From Voacanga thouarsii (lineage: Eukaryota > Streptophyta > Magnoliopsida > Gentianales > Apocynaceae), in contig JANUWF010003375.1 of assembly GCA_026120185.1 (NCBI GenBank), positions 3,305,736 to 3,369,735 on the forward strand: a stretch of DNA of 64,000 bases, read 5' to 3'. Under the pieces are notes generated by a model. That model was not told the origin of the DNA, ran no database searches, and saw only the letters and a program-made list of their open reading frames with translations. Position numbers and translations under genes: made by a program. Positions within the stretch are counted from its first letter, which is position 1. Each line of letters begins with the position of its first letter. Shown here in pieces: positions 22,949-33,352 of this stretch.

Positions 22949-25900
22949 TGTAACACCCCGCTACTTAGGCCCGCCAAGGCCGGGGATGTCGCCCTGTCCA
23001 AAGGACAAGAGGTCTTTATAACTAGGTCACACAAATGAAATAGCGGAATATAAATGATACGCGAACTTAAAATTTATTACATCCCAAAATAAATATCAAT
23101 CCAAGAATAAATCCCAAAATATCAAAAACAAATCCGCAATAAAATTTATCCACTCTCATCTCCTCAAAACATTACACAAAAATAAATCATCAGAAAATCT
23201 TCTGAAGCAGGTATAATCTAGCTACTCATCCCCACAGTAGGATCGACCTGAAATCATGGTAAAATGGTGGTGAGACAGAAATCTCAGTAAGTCTGTGTGT
23301 GCTTTGGGTGTTCAGTGAAAACAATTCGTGAATACAAAGTATAAAATCCATTATAAGAGTTCACAGGCAAGCAATAAACATCAGTAAAAAATAAGAGTGG
23401 TGTTTTGGCATTTCCATCCATACATAATTTATAAAATCAATCACTCTAAAGAAAGGATTGCGGGTTACCCCACGTTGGGCCCCATAACTAGATGGTCAGT
23501 ATGCCACATTTTGTGCATACCGCCGGTCAGAATGCCACACTTTATGTAGACTGAAAAAAGTAGATGATCAGCCTACTGGGCAAGATACTCCTCCTTCTCT
23601 AGACTCAAACAACAACCGGGTGTCCATTCTGGCAAAACACAGTCACTTGACTGAAAAAGAACACTGCTAACTCAGATCGGCACGACTTACTGGACTGTCG
23701 TCTTATCCGGGAAGGACTCACCCCTCAGAGGTGGCCACCTACTAAAAGACTTACCCTAACCCCTCAAAGAATAGCTCAGTAGTCCACCCTTATTGAGTAC
23801 TCAATGTAACATATCCCACTTGGGAAAAAAAATGAACAAAACATAGTTTCACTTGAACATGGCAATTAAGGGTTTCCAAAGTCTTTGTCAAAATCAATTT
23901 TAGAAAGAGTTTTGAGTTTGAATAAATCTGCTTATTGGTTATCAAATAATTTGTTTGATGGAAATAAGACAGGAGACAATCCTCTATTGCCTTTACAAAG
24001 ATGAGTGTCCATGCACTCTACATTCGGCCTACCATAATTAAACACTTTTTATCAATCAGGTTTTATGCAGGAGTTTACCTGATTCTTGCTCACAATAAAA
24101 AGTTCTCCAACTCCTGACCTAACCCCACATGGGCAAATATAAACCACAATCAAACTCAAACCAAAATTCACTATCTCAATTTAAACAACTCAACTTACTA
24201 CTATCATGATCCTAGTGTCCCAAGCTTTAAGGCCAAACAATAAGTAAATAAGTTTATAAGCTAAGGATAATTTGATATTTAAAATAATTAATGTTTTGGG
24301 AAATAAGTACTAATAAGTTAAGGTTTAAATATTGCTAAGAAAATTTAGAGTTTATTTGATGAAGAGTCTTAGGTGGTTTTTAGGAAAAATAATGATTTAT
24401 TAATAATTTAGCTGTTAGAAAATAATTGATAACTAAAGTTAGTAGAAAATGAATTTTAATGAGCCTTGCTTGGAAAATAATAAATAAGTTTTAATAGGTT
24501 TTGATTAAAAGATAATAATTAAATTTTAATAATAAGTATTTTACTAATTATGATTATTTTAAAAAAAAAAGGCTTTAGTTGATTTCATTATTTTTATATA
24601 ATATCGATATATTTTATTTTTCTATCAAAACTATTATTTATTTGACTAAAATATCCTTTATATATATAATAATCCAAATCCACCATTCCTAGGGGTTTTT
24701 TCAAAATTACTAGCAAAATCATATTATTAAATATTTTATTCATGAAATAAAAATTAGCTTAGGGACAAGTAGATCATGATCATATTTCCATGGCTATTCA
24801 CAATCATGAACATATACAATCCTTCAATTCATCAAATCATCCAAATCATGCATACAAGCATAGATCTCAATTTATCAAGACATGATCTAACCCCTACTAG
24901 CATAAATATGATCATGGCTTCAACAATCCAACATGAATATAAATCCTATTTACCAAAGGTGACATAATCTCTAGCATACTTAATCATGGAGGCATGCATT
25001 AAACCTCAAATCATCATACAATCAACCAAGATAATCCATCCATGCATAAATTCCATCTCCTTCATATTCATTCATATATTCATGCTTCAATCTCAACAAT
25101 ACATACTCAAATCCTATCCACAATCCACCTTCTATCAACATCATCCTAGGGACATGAATCTAGAATTAAAAGAAGGGTTAAAAGAAAGCTTACTTGCTTG
25201 ATGAATTCCCTTAAAGGAGTTTTGAATAAGTCTCAACTCCTAGATGTCTAAATCCGACCAAAGAAGGTGAAGGAAGCATGACCATTGGAGAAGAAACCAT
25301 CCGGCCAAGGAGGAGAGAGATTCGGCCAAGAGAGAGAGAGAGACCATTAGTGGGTTTATTCATATATATATTCATTAGAGATCACGATTAGAGAAGATGG
25401 AGTTATTAGAACAAACCTACCTTGATGGTGTTCTTGAGCCTTCACAAAATTTCTGGTTTTTTATCCAAACTAGCAAGTTGGATTTTGGAGTTTGATATTA
25501 AGAATGGTGTTGATGGACTCACGGCAGTGAGTAGATGAATTCTGGAGTTTTTAGAAGTAGTTTGAAGTGATTTGGATAGGTATTAAGTGAAAGGAAGAAG
25601 TAGGTGTTCTTAGTATGTTGTGTATTCTTGAATGTTGAAGGGAATAGACAGTTTTTGGATGGAGGCTGCCGAAATTCTGAAGAGATTAGGGCTGGCCGAA
25701 ATTTCTGTAGGGTTTAGGAAGGTGATTCTCTGAGTTGGAAGAGAAAAGGAAATGCTAGTTGTTGGAATCCTTGAAGAATATTTTTTGGAAGCAAATTTGG
25801 AAACTAAATATTCAAGAATACATTTGATTATGGGAGAGCTTTTGGAAGTCTGCCATGGCTGAATTGTTGGGCAATGTTTTAGCTGGATGAAAGCTGATTG

Positions 25901-26775
25901 AAGAGGGGTAATGGTGGCCAAAAGGATGTAGTGAAATGGTGAGGAATAAGTCTGGTTGTTTGAGGAACATTTTATGGAAGGTTGCTAAATTATGGTGGCT
26001 GGAATTTTGGTAACTAATCAAGCATGATTGCAGAGATTTGTTGGAGTGATTTTCTGGCAGCCATGACTGGATTTTTCTTGTAGAACTTAGGGAGGATAAT
26101 GGAGTTCAGTTAATGGAGGTTTAAGGGTGGTTTGTGCAGAAAAAGGATGGAGTTTCGGCTAGGAGAGAATTAGGAAACAAAGTTGGAAAAACTACTGCAC
26201 AGTATTTTTCGCAAGGCTGGAATTTCTAGAAAGAAATTGGCTAGAACAACTTGAAAAAATTAATGAATTGAGAAATAAGAAAATTAAGGATCAAGAGGAA
26301 ATGATTTCCTCTTAGGAATTTTTTGTAAAACAAATGAGTAGGATTTGAAGACTCCTATCATGCCTCTCATTGGACAACATCTCTACCCTACTCCAAACAC
26401 CACTAAGGCTGAGAATGATACTTCCCAAGCCTAAAGAAAATTTAACTAAGCTAAAGCTCCTATGATGGAATTTGAATCCAAGACCTCAAGAATTAATTCT
26501 AAGGCTCTAACCACTAAACCACAATAACTCTTGTTCTTATTTTCCCTTAAAAAAAAAAAATCTTATTCAATCCTCAAGTTGTCTCCCTTTTTCCACCTCA
26601 AGCAAAAATTACTATTTTACCCTTCTCAAGTAATACTCACAACCAAGCCTTCGAGACAATAAAACTAAAATCTAAAGCATAGAAAATCATTTAAAAATAT
26701 ATTTAAACATGCAACAAATTATGATATGTATCCCAACCCCCTCACTCTAAGGTTGGTTTTGACTGGGGTTTCACA
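22949..26775 (-). repeat. 5' LTR of B (3827 bp)
   Basis: Direct repeat of 13683-17472. In the first 118 bases nine differences were counted by eye, all transitions. It carries a short tandem duplication at about 23496-23565 (GGTCAGTATGCCACA, then GGTCAGAATGCCACA) that the other LTR lacks. A minus-strand TATA-like run is at about 25361-25370. Confidence 0.93.
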
Positions 26776-26780
26776 CGGGA

Positions 26781-27020
26781 CTCACTGGGTGATTTTTCAC
26801 TCACACGTATCTTTTATCTTACTTTTTGTAGGATCCGGAGTTGAAAGGACCTACCTATATAGGACGATACCACAGTGACAACAGAATAGGTCCGTACGTT
26901 CCCTTTCTGGATAATACTCTGTTAGATTTTTTGTTATAAAGATCCCTTGTCTGAGTAACTGGACGGGGTGACACCCGGTGTTGATATACTTCTGCTATTA
27001 ATTTTAGTAGGGGTGTTACA
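26781..27020 (+). repeat. solo LTR A, right piece
   Basis: Continues A after element B and ends GGGGTGTTACA before the GATTG duplication. Contains the segment shared with B's LTR end (ACGGGGTGACA). Confidence 0.85.
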
Positions 27021-27025
27021 GATTG

Positions 27026-27083
27026 TGATTTTGGCTTAGTGATTCATTGTCATGTTTTCTACGATAATTGTCAAAATTGCACA
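27026..27083 (+). repeat. 5' LTR of C, second piece
   Basis: TGATTTTGGCTTAGTGATTC onward matches the 3' LTR at about 36042-36099. It ends with GCACA (27079-27083), the target duplication of D. Confidence 0.85.
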
Positions 27084-29125
27084 TGATGCGTTCAGACTTG
27101 GGTATAAAAATTATACAAAATTAAGAATATTCCCAATCAAGTTTAAATTAAAATGTTAAACCCACATCACACATATGAGCAAGCGTACTTATCATTAACT
27201 GAGCATAGGGTTAAAACAAGTGTCGATCCTCAAGGAACAAGTAGACATTAATTATCCTTCTTTCATTGTTTAACCGACTCAACAAAGTGAAAAAAAAATA
27301 AAAAGAAAATTAAAAAGAAAATAAAAATAAAAATATGTATATGTCAGGGATGTAGATTTATGTAACTCAAGCCATTATTTAGACAAACATGATCTTAAAG
27401 AACTTAACCATTATCATAACCAATTATTCTCTTAGCACCATGAAGGATGAAGGTAGAAGGTAGACTCACTTTGTTGGTCAATCCATGATATCACTATCTC
27501 CTAGATAAATTAGAATCACTTGGTCCATCTCAACTAATTCATCCAAAAGACGCATTAAACACAATCCTTAATTAAATTCCCCTAGTCTCGGCGAATTTAG
27601 AACATGAAATTAATCAATGAACCCTTGGTCTCGGAAGACATTAATTAATCTTCAATTACCAGTTTTTAAACAATCAACCCCCTTTGGTCTAGCAAGTTAA
27701 TTGCCAACAAAGTATGAAACTAATAGATCGAAACACCCATCAACCCCCTTTGGTCTAGCAAGTCAATGGATAGAATCAACTAACTAATCTTGTAATAAGC
27801 ATAAGTAATTGAATACCAAGAATAATAACCAATTAATTAAAAGATCAAATAACTCTAGAAATCATGAATATCTAAAATAATGTCGAATTACAATAAAACA
27901 ATTAACATATCATTGTTCAAGAAAAAGAAAACAAAGTAAAAGAAAGAACTCATAGACAAGCCTCCTTCTTCTTCCTTTGAAAACCTTCTTGTACAACCCT
28001 CATTGAACTATTAATCTCGAAAAAATATTGGTGATGCACTCAAAAATAAATTTAAGTCCCTACATTGTGCACCTCCCTTTTCTAGGGTAAATTAGCCTTT
28101 ATTTATAGGCTTACAAAGTTCCTAAAAGAGTCCTAAGTAAAAAAGAAGTAATTACCTAAAGAAAATCAGAACAAAAAAGAAATAGAAATTGCTAAATAAA
28201 AGTCTAAGAAAAACCTAAATAAAACTTAAATAATCAACCGCCTTTGACTTTGAAAATTTGGAAATTGATCTTTGATTTCAATTGAATTCTTGATCTTTTG
28301 TCTTCTTGCACTGAAACTTGTAGAATTCAAATTGCTGAATTGATTGTTGATTCGGCTTCCAATTGAGCCAAAGAAAATCTGTTGAAGCCACCGAAAATTC
28401 TGTTGTTTCTTTCTTTGTTGTCGCAGTGGCTCAATTGAGCCGTTTCCTTGCCTTGGCTCAAGTGAGCCGCAAACCATCACAACCCACCGAAAATTGCTGC
28501 TTCTTTTGCTTTCTTTCTTATTTCGGCTGTTGCTTGACATTGTTGACTTTTCTTTTGCACCTAGGCCCACCGAAATTGTTTGTTTGCTGCAATTATCTTT
28601 TTCTTGTTATTGGCTCAATTGAGCCACGAAGCTAATTGCTCCTTTTGTTTTTTGTCTTTTGCAATCAGCTCTCTTTTGCCGAATTTTTGCTCCCTATTCC
28701 TTCTGCAGCCGCAATTTTGGACTTCTCCTTTGCACCTTGCTGACCGAAACTCTCATTTTTCCTTTGATGATTGCAGACCGAAATTCTCCTTTTTCATTTG
28801 ATGATTGCTAACTGAAATCCATTCTTTCTTTTCTTTTTCAATCCAATTTCAATTGTCCTTGCTCTGCTTCTCAATTTCTTCGCTTTTTTCTCTATTCTTC
28901 CAGTGGCTAACCGGCGCCAGCTGTCCTTCACGGGGGTGGCACAGCCTCTGTTCTGTTCTGTGATATTTTTTTCTTATTTTACCCCTAAAATATGAAATAA
29001 TATACAAAATACCTTTCCAAGGATAAAATCTCAAATATGAAGGATTATGACTAGTTATTTCACAAAATGTATCACAAAATAATATCAAATAACTAGGAAA
29101 AATATGACTAATTTAGGCCCTATCA
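27084..29125 (-). mobile_element. Element D: solo LTR of an Athila-like non-autonomous family
   Basis: Bounded by TGATGCG (27084) and CCCTATCA (29125), with perfect GCACA copies at 27079-27083 and 29126-29130. Read on the minus strand it starts TGATAGGGCC and ends ACGCATCA, like the C LTR termini. A minus-strand TATA (CTATAAATA, about 28096-28104) is preceded upstream by repeats of the palindrome GGCTCAATTGAGCC (28428-28441, 28612-28625; variant 28455-28468) and a GC-rich block near 28908-28950. No internal region, so solo. Confidence 0.88.
28096..28104 (-). promoter_or_regulatory. TATA box of solo LTR D
   Basis: CTATAAATA on the minus strand; the related LTR G has the same box near 61735-61743. 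Confidence 0.6.
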
Positions 29126-29130
29126 GCACA

Positions 29131-29398
29131 AACCTACATCATTGAGTTGTATGTGTTTGAGTTATATATGTTTGTTTATTTTTTTTTTCTCACCACATTT
29201 TGGTTGGTTAAATAGTGAAAGAAAAGTGGTTAGTGTGTAGTTGTTCCTTTGTGGATCGATACTCATTAATTCCCTATACTATGCTTGTGATGAGTAAATT
29301 TTCTCACATGTGTATTTTTGGATTAATGTTTTAATTAAAACTTGATTAAGAGCTGGATTTAAAATTGATGATTTTATATACCCAAAATTTATGGATTA
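29131..29398 (+). repeat. 5' LTR of C, third piece
   Basis: Matches the last about 264 bases of the 3' LTR (ending 36361). It ends GGATTA where the 3' LTR has GCATCA. The three pieces sum to about 1534 bp, near the 1528 bp of the 3' LTR. Confidence 0.85.
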
Positions 29399-29402
29399 AG
29401 TT

Positions 29403-29420
29403 TTTGGCACCATTGTGGGG
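29403..29420 (+). promoter_or_regulatory. primer-binding site of C (tRNA-Asp type, degenerate)
   Basis: TTTGGCACCATTGTGGGG lies two to four bases after the LTR; the family site is close to TGGCGCCGTTGCCGGGGA. Confidence 0.7.
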
Positions 29421-29664
29421 GAACAATGTCATGGAATCCTAGATTTTATTAATTTAACCATGTTAATACGTTTATAAGTAAATATGTAAATATGTATATA
29501 TGTTTCTTGTACGACTAGATACTGCATTTTTTATACTTGTACCCTAATTTCTTTAAATGTTGTAATACATTGTAACTTAATTTGTAAACGTACCACAACT
29601 GTTTAACTTGTAAATTCTATAATCTCAAACTTTTCTGTCTTAGGTTGACTTTGCTCTTAGTTTA

Positions 29665-30990
29665 TAATTAGACGATCAAAAGCTGAGATAGTTGACCTTG
29701 ATCCAAAAATCGAGAGAACTCTTATTAAGGTCCAAAAGGTTATAAGTGAAAGGGTGAGGAGAGAAATAGAGGTAAATTAGCCCAACGATTGTGGAAATGG
29801 TGGGGCTAATAGGCAGGTGATGAATGATTTTGTAAAACCAGCAATCTCAAGTATAGGCTCTAGTATCGCACGGCCTAGGATAGAGGCCAATAATTTTGAG
29901 ATAAAACCCAATGTGATCCAAATGATCCAGAGTATCATCCAGTTTGATGGGTTTCCTGAGGAAGATCCTAATGCCCACCTTTCGAGCTTTCTAGAGATAT
30001 GTGACACATTTAAGATGAATGGTGTTTTTGAGGATGCTATCAAGCTAAGACTCTTCCCTTTTTCCTTGAGAGATCGAGTGAAATCATGGCTATAATCTTT
30101 ACCCACCGGATCCATTACTACTTGGAACGTTTTAGCTGAAAAATTCTTGGCTAAATATTTCCCACTAGCTAGACCTTCCAAACTAAGGACTGACAGTTTT
30201 GCTTTCTAACAATTAGAGGCCGAAAACCTTTATAAGTGTTGGGGGAGGTTCAAAGAGATGCTGAGAAAGTGTATTCACCATGGATTCGAGTTGGGGATGC
30301 AAATGCAGAGGCTCTATAAATTCCAAAACCCCGAAAGAGGTCTTTGATCTAATTGAAAATCTAGCTACTAATAATTATGCATGGGGGAGTTCACGGGCTA
30401 AAGGTCGTGTACATGGAGTGTATAAGGTGGATGTAATGGTTGCCTGAGAGGTAAATGTGGAAGCACTCACGCAAAAAATGGACCAATTGGTAATGCCACG
30501 TTCCTAAGGACAAGTAATGAGTGTGACTTGTGATTTTTGTGGGGAAGGGCATCCAAATCATGAGTGCCAAAATGTGGGGTCTTCGCAAGAAGTATTGGAC
30601 AAAGTGGCGTTTATAAGTAATTGTTCACAAGGTAATAATCCCTACAACAATACTTACAACTTAAGTTGGAGGAATCACCATAACTTTTCTTGGAACATCC
30701 AAAACCAACTAGGACAAGCTTCTATGAATTTTGGGATGCAAAGGACTCAACCATCTCTGCCATACAATGCCCCACCAGCCAAACCATCTGTGGAGGAAAT
30801 GGTCACCAAACTTGTAAGTGAAATGGAAACATGGTTCCAAGGAATTGATGCGACCACAAGGAACTTAAAGGCATCTATGAACAACCTGGAAGGTCAAATT
30901 AGATAATTAGCCAACCTCCTTGGTGATCGTCAACTAGGAACACTGCCAGGTAACATGGAGACCAACCCACGGGACCAAGACCATGGGAAA
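29665..30990 (+). pseudogene. Athila-type gag of C
   Basis: The frame begins without a clear ATG with RRSKAEIVDLDPKIERT, the Athila gag start, then after a stop reads SSIARPRIEANNFEIKPNV, FPEEDPNAHLSSFLEICDTF, KMNGVFEDAIKLRLFPFSL and SITTWNVLAEKFLAKYFP, the retrotransposon gag core. A zinc knuckle CDFCGEGHPNHEC lies at about 30529-30567, followed by NNLEGQIR, then LPGNMETNPRDQ near 30945-30980, the usual Athila gag end. Several stops and at least one frameshift. No protease or RT follows, which sets C apart from a full Athila element. Confidence 0.85.
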
Positions 30991-32304
30991 TGCTGATTTC
31001 TGAACTGCTTTACTTTTTACTGAACAATCTTTTTAATTCTAGTCAGTTTTTAGTTATTTAGCAATTAGTTTGCATGCTTCATATGATTTCATGTTCCTTT
31101 GTCTTTATTTTAATTAAAATTCATTTTTGAAAAAAAAAAAGATTTTTTGCGTTGAGCTGACCGGGCGCTAGGCCCAACTCGTGGCCCGGGCACCAGGTTA
31201 GCATAGCTTAACAGAAAAAGCGCGGGTAGAACAGGCTCAGCGCCAGGCCCGTTCAGCTTCCACATTCAAAACAACCTTCTTGGCCATGTTTTGTTCAAAA
31301 ATCTCCACTCTTCTCCAATTTTCTCTCAACCCATCACCGAATTCATCTTTAAAACACCGCTGGATCAATTTCCATACCTCCAAAACACTTCCAAAGCACA
31401 AAATTCCCATTTTTCTCTTTCAAGTTTAGATCAAAACAAGGAAAAATTCAACCTTTTCATCCAAAACCCATTTGTCAATCATTCCATTAGGAGCATGATT
31501 TCTTCAAACTCTTTGCATAGAATAATTGTCCATGCATTAGAGAACATTATGGTATTAATTTTCTACACTTTCTATGGTTCAATTTTTCTTATAAAAATTG
31601 GGTAATTTTATATGCATATTTGGGCGAAAATTTTTGAATATTTTCTAGCGAAGAATTTAATTGTTAAGATTGCTTCCTTTGAGCTTACATTGGCATGGGA
31701 ATATCATGGATAATTCTTTATGATTATTGCCATTGATTTTTAGCATTTTTGGAAGTGATTGAGCATGCATGCCTTGTGATTAACTTTTGGGATAGAGGAT
31801 AATTGTTCAATGTTTCACTTTGCCTTATGATGATAAGCATTGCATGGTATGGCTAATTGAGCATGGTGATTCTAGACTGAATATGGTTTTCTTGAGCAAT
31901 AATGAACATGTGTATATGCTCAACTTGATTAATAAGGTGTTTAGATTGGCCTATGTCTTATTTTCTTGCAGGTTTGTTGGAGGGTGTTGAATGGTGTTTT
32001 TGCTGAATATCTTGAAGTGTTTTAAGTTGTGTAGTGGTAGTATTGTATGGTGTTTGTGATTGTGAGATAGTTGAGCATTGAATGTTTGTTGCAAAAAGTG
32101 ACCTAAAAAGCCTTCTACTTTTCTATTTGTCTCATCTTTCTTCATCCTCCCATCATGTCTAGATGACCTAGAGGATTAGCACCGAGGGCTAAGAGAGTTT
32201 GAGAGGCATCTTCGTCTGCACCTCCCTTCGAGTCTCTACCCACCCAACGTACCCAATTTTCTAATTCAATATGCCAAATTTGGTATGGTAGGAACTAACA
32301 TAAT
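30991..32304 (+). other. spacer of C between gag and second ORF
   Basis: Where an Athila element would carry protease, RT and integrase, C has about 1.3 kb without recognised coding motifs. It opens with an AT-rich stretch, then a GC-rich cluster (31157-31258) like that in the LTR. A 104-codon open frame at 31291-31605 has no recognisable domain. Possible use as leader or intron of the second ORF is inference. Confidence 0.6.
31157..31258 (+). repeat. GC-rich palindrome cluster inside C
   Basis: Contains GGGCGCTAGGCCC, GGCCCGGGCACCAGG and AGCGCCAGGCCC. These match the motif set of the C LTR U3 (about 9125-9365 and 34995-35240), in a region otherwise AT-rich. Confidence 0.65.
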
Positions 32305-33352
32305 AAAATTATAGTAGAAAAGCGCTACAAACCGTCCTTAGACAATTTCTTATAGCTTTCTACTATGTTTAGGCACCTAAGGTGGGAGCTTATCTTTAGG
32401 ATGGAAGGTCCTTATTGTCATGTGTGCGTGAGAAAATTTTATGCCAATATGTTGGACAAAAAGAAAAACACTCTCCAACTTATCTCCATCATGGTTAAAG
32501 AGATCCCCATTGAGTTTGAAAAGGCTAGATTAGTTAGCATTTTACGAATACTGAATGAAGGACCATGGATAGCTGTGGACCATAATAACCAGAAGATTAT
32601 CCCTGAGCCTATCTAGGATGTGGGAGCTGTAAGCGCTACTTTTTGTATGTGGAGAAAAGGGGCAATAGGGTAATATCAGTATTATTCCAACAATAACCTT
32701 GAGGCTCAATGGCGTGCCCTAGTCTATATCTTTGCTTTTAATGTCTATTCTAAGGCTAGTAGCTCTAATGAGTCTAGGATACTTGATCTTTATATTTTAG
32801 ATAAGATGAGGAACCATGAGCCTATTCCCCTTACTCCCATTATTATTAACTCCATGCGAGAGGTTGTGACCATTAAAATTGCAGCCAAAGCCCTCAAATT
32901 CCTACTGGTTATTATGCGTATTTTGAGAGACTTTAGAATACGACTAGATGGAGAGTTGAGTGAGCCCACTACTGACCATGACCTTGTGACAGAGCATACT
33001 TTAGTTCAATGTGGGTATCGCTATGATGAGAGGACAAAAAGTTGGAAGAGGTCATATAAGGTGCAATACCCCCGGACGAGAGGAGCTTTCCCCTACTAGG
33101 GTGGAGGAAGAGACGCCACGTGCAAAACCACTAGCTCTCCTTCATGCACTAATTTTGATGCACACATAGAGGCCCAAATAAATAGCCAGATGACTATCCT
33201 CCTCCAGCTCCATGATTCCATTGCTGATATTTGACACTACTAAGATGTCCAAGATCAAAAGTTGGCCACTTTTATCCAACATGTTACTGGTGCATCTTCC
33301 AGTTGTGGCGCTGACGATGATGACCATGATGATTATGAGGATGATTCTTAAC
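32305..33352 (+). pseudogene. PTPP-like second ORF of C
   Basis: One frame, interrupted only by stops, reads VEKRYKPSLDNFL, WELIFRMEGPYCHVCVRKFY-AN, a segment ending GPWIAVDHNNQKIIPEPI, then AQWRALVYIFAFNVYSKASS and ILRDFRIRLDGELSEPTTDH. This pattern (FYAN motif, then a hydrophobic PW-type box and a long helical part) resembles the 'putative plant transposon protein' family seen in many plant repeats. After a shift, a Gln/Asp-rich tail reads SQMTILLQLHDSIADI and ends in an acidic GADDDDHDDYEDDS near 33310-33350. Role unknown in the family. The split copy in H (38478-41180) has the same order. Confidence 0.68.

Larger units (their letters stand above)
13683..26775 (-). mobile_element. Element B: complete Tekay-type chromovirus (Ty3/gypsy)
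   Basis: Two long LTRs (13683-17472 and 22949-26775) in direct repeat, flanked by perfect CGGGA duplications (13678-13682, 26776-26780). The minus-strand internal region runs: primer site, acidic leader ORF, gag with two zinc knuckles, protease, RT, RNase H, integrase, chromodomain, polypurine tract. A C-terminal chromodomain and PR-RT-RH-IN order define chromoviruses; LTRs near 3.8 kb and a tRNA-Met site fit the Tekay/Del group. Stops, frameshifts and lost catalytic residues make it non-autonomous. Confidence 0.93.
10161..27020 (+). mobile_element. Element A: Tekay-like solo LTR, split by element B
   Basis: Starts TGTAACACCCC (10161) and ends GGGGTGTTACA (27020), with perfect GATTG duplications at 10156-10160 and 27021-27025. 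Removing element B leaves about 3.76 kb with no internal coding region, so it is a solo LTR. Its 3' part (TTATAAAGATCCCTTGTC, then ACGGGGTGACA) resembles the corresponding part of B's LTR, placing it in the same broad LTR group. The plus orientation follows from that match and from the TATA box near 11176. Confidence 0.87.

Noticed and set aside
28226..28801. Several 70-114 codon frames in D
   Set aside because: They overlap the palindrome-rich U3 of an LTR on both strands; Ser/Phe/Cys-rich text results from the CT-rich base composition.
31291..31605. 104-codon frame in the spacer of C
   Set aside because: No recognisable domain and no counterpart found in H; kept only as spacer content.
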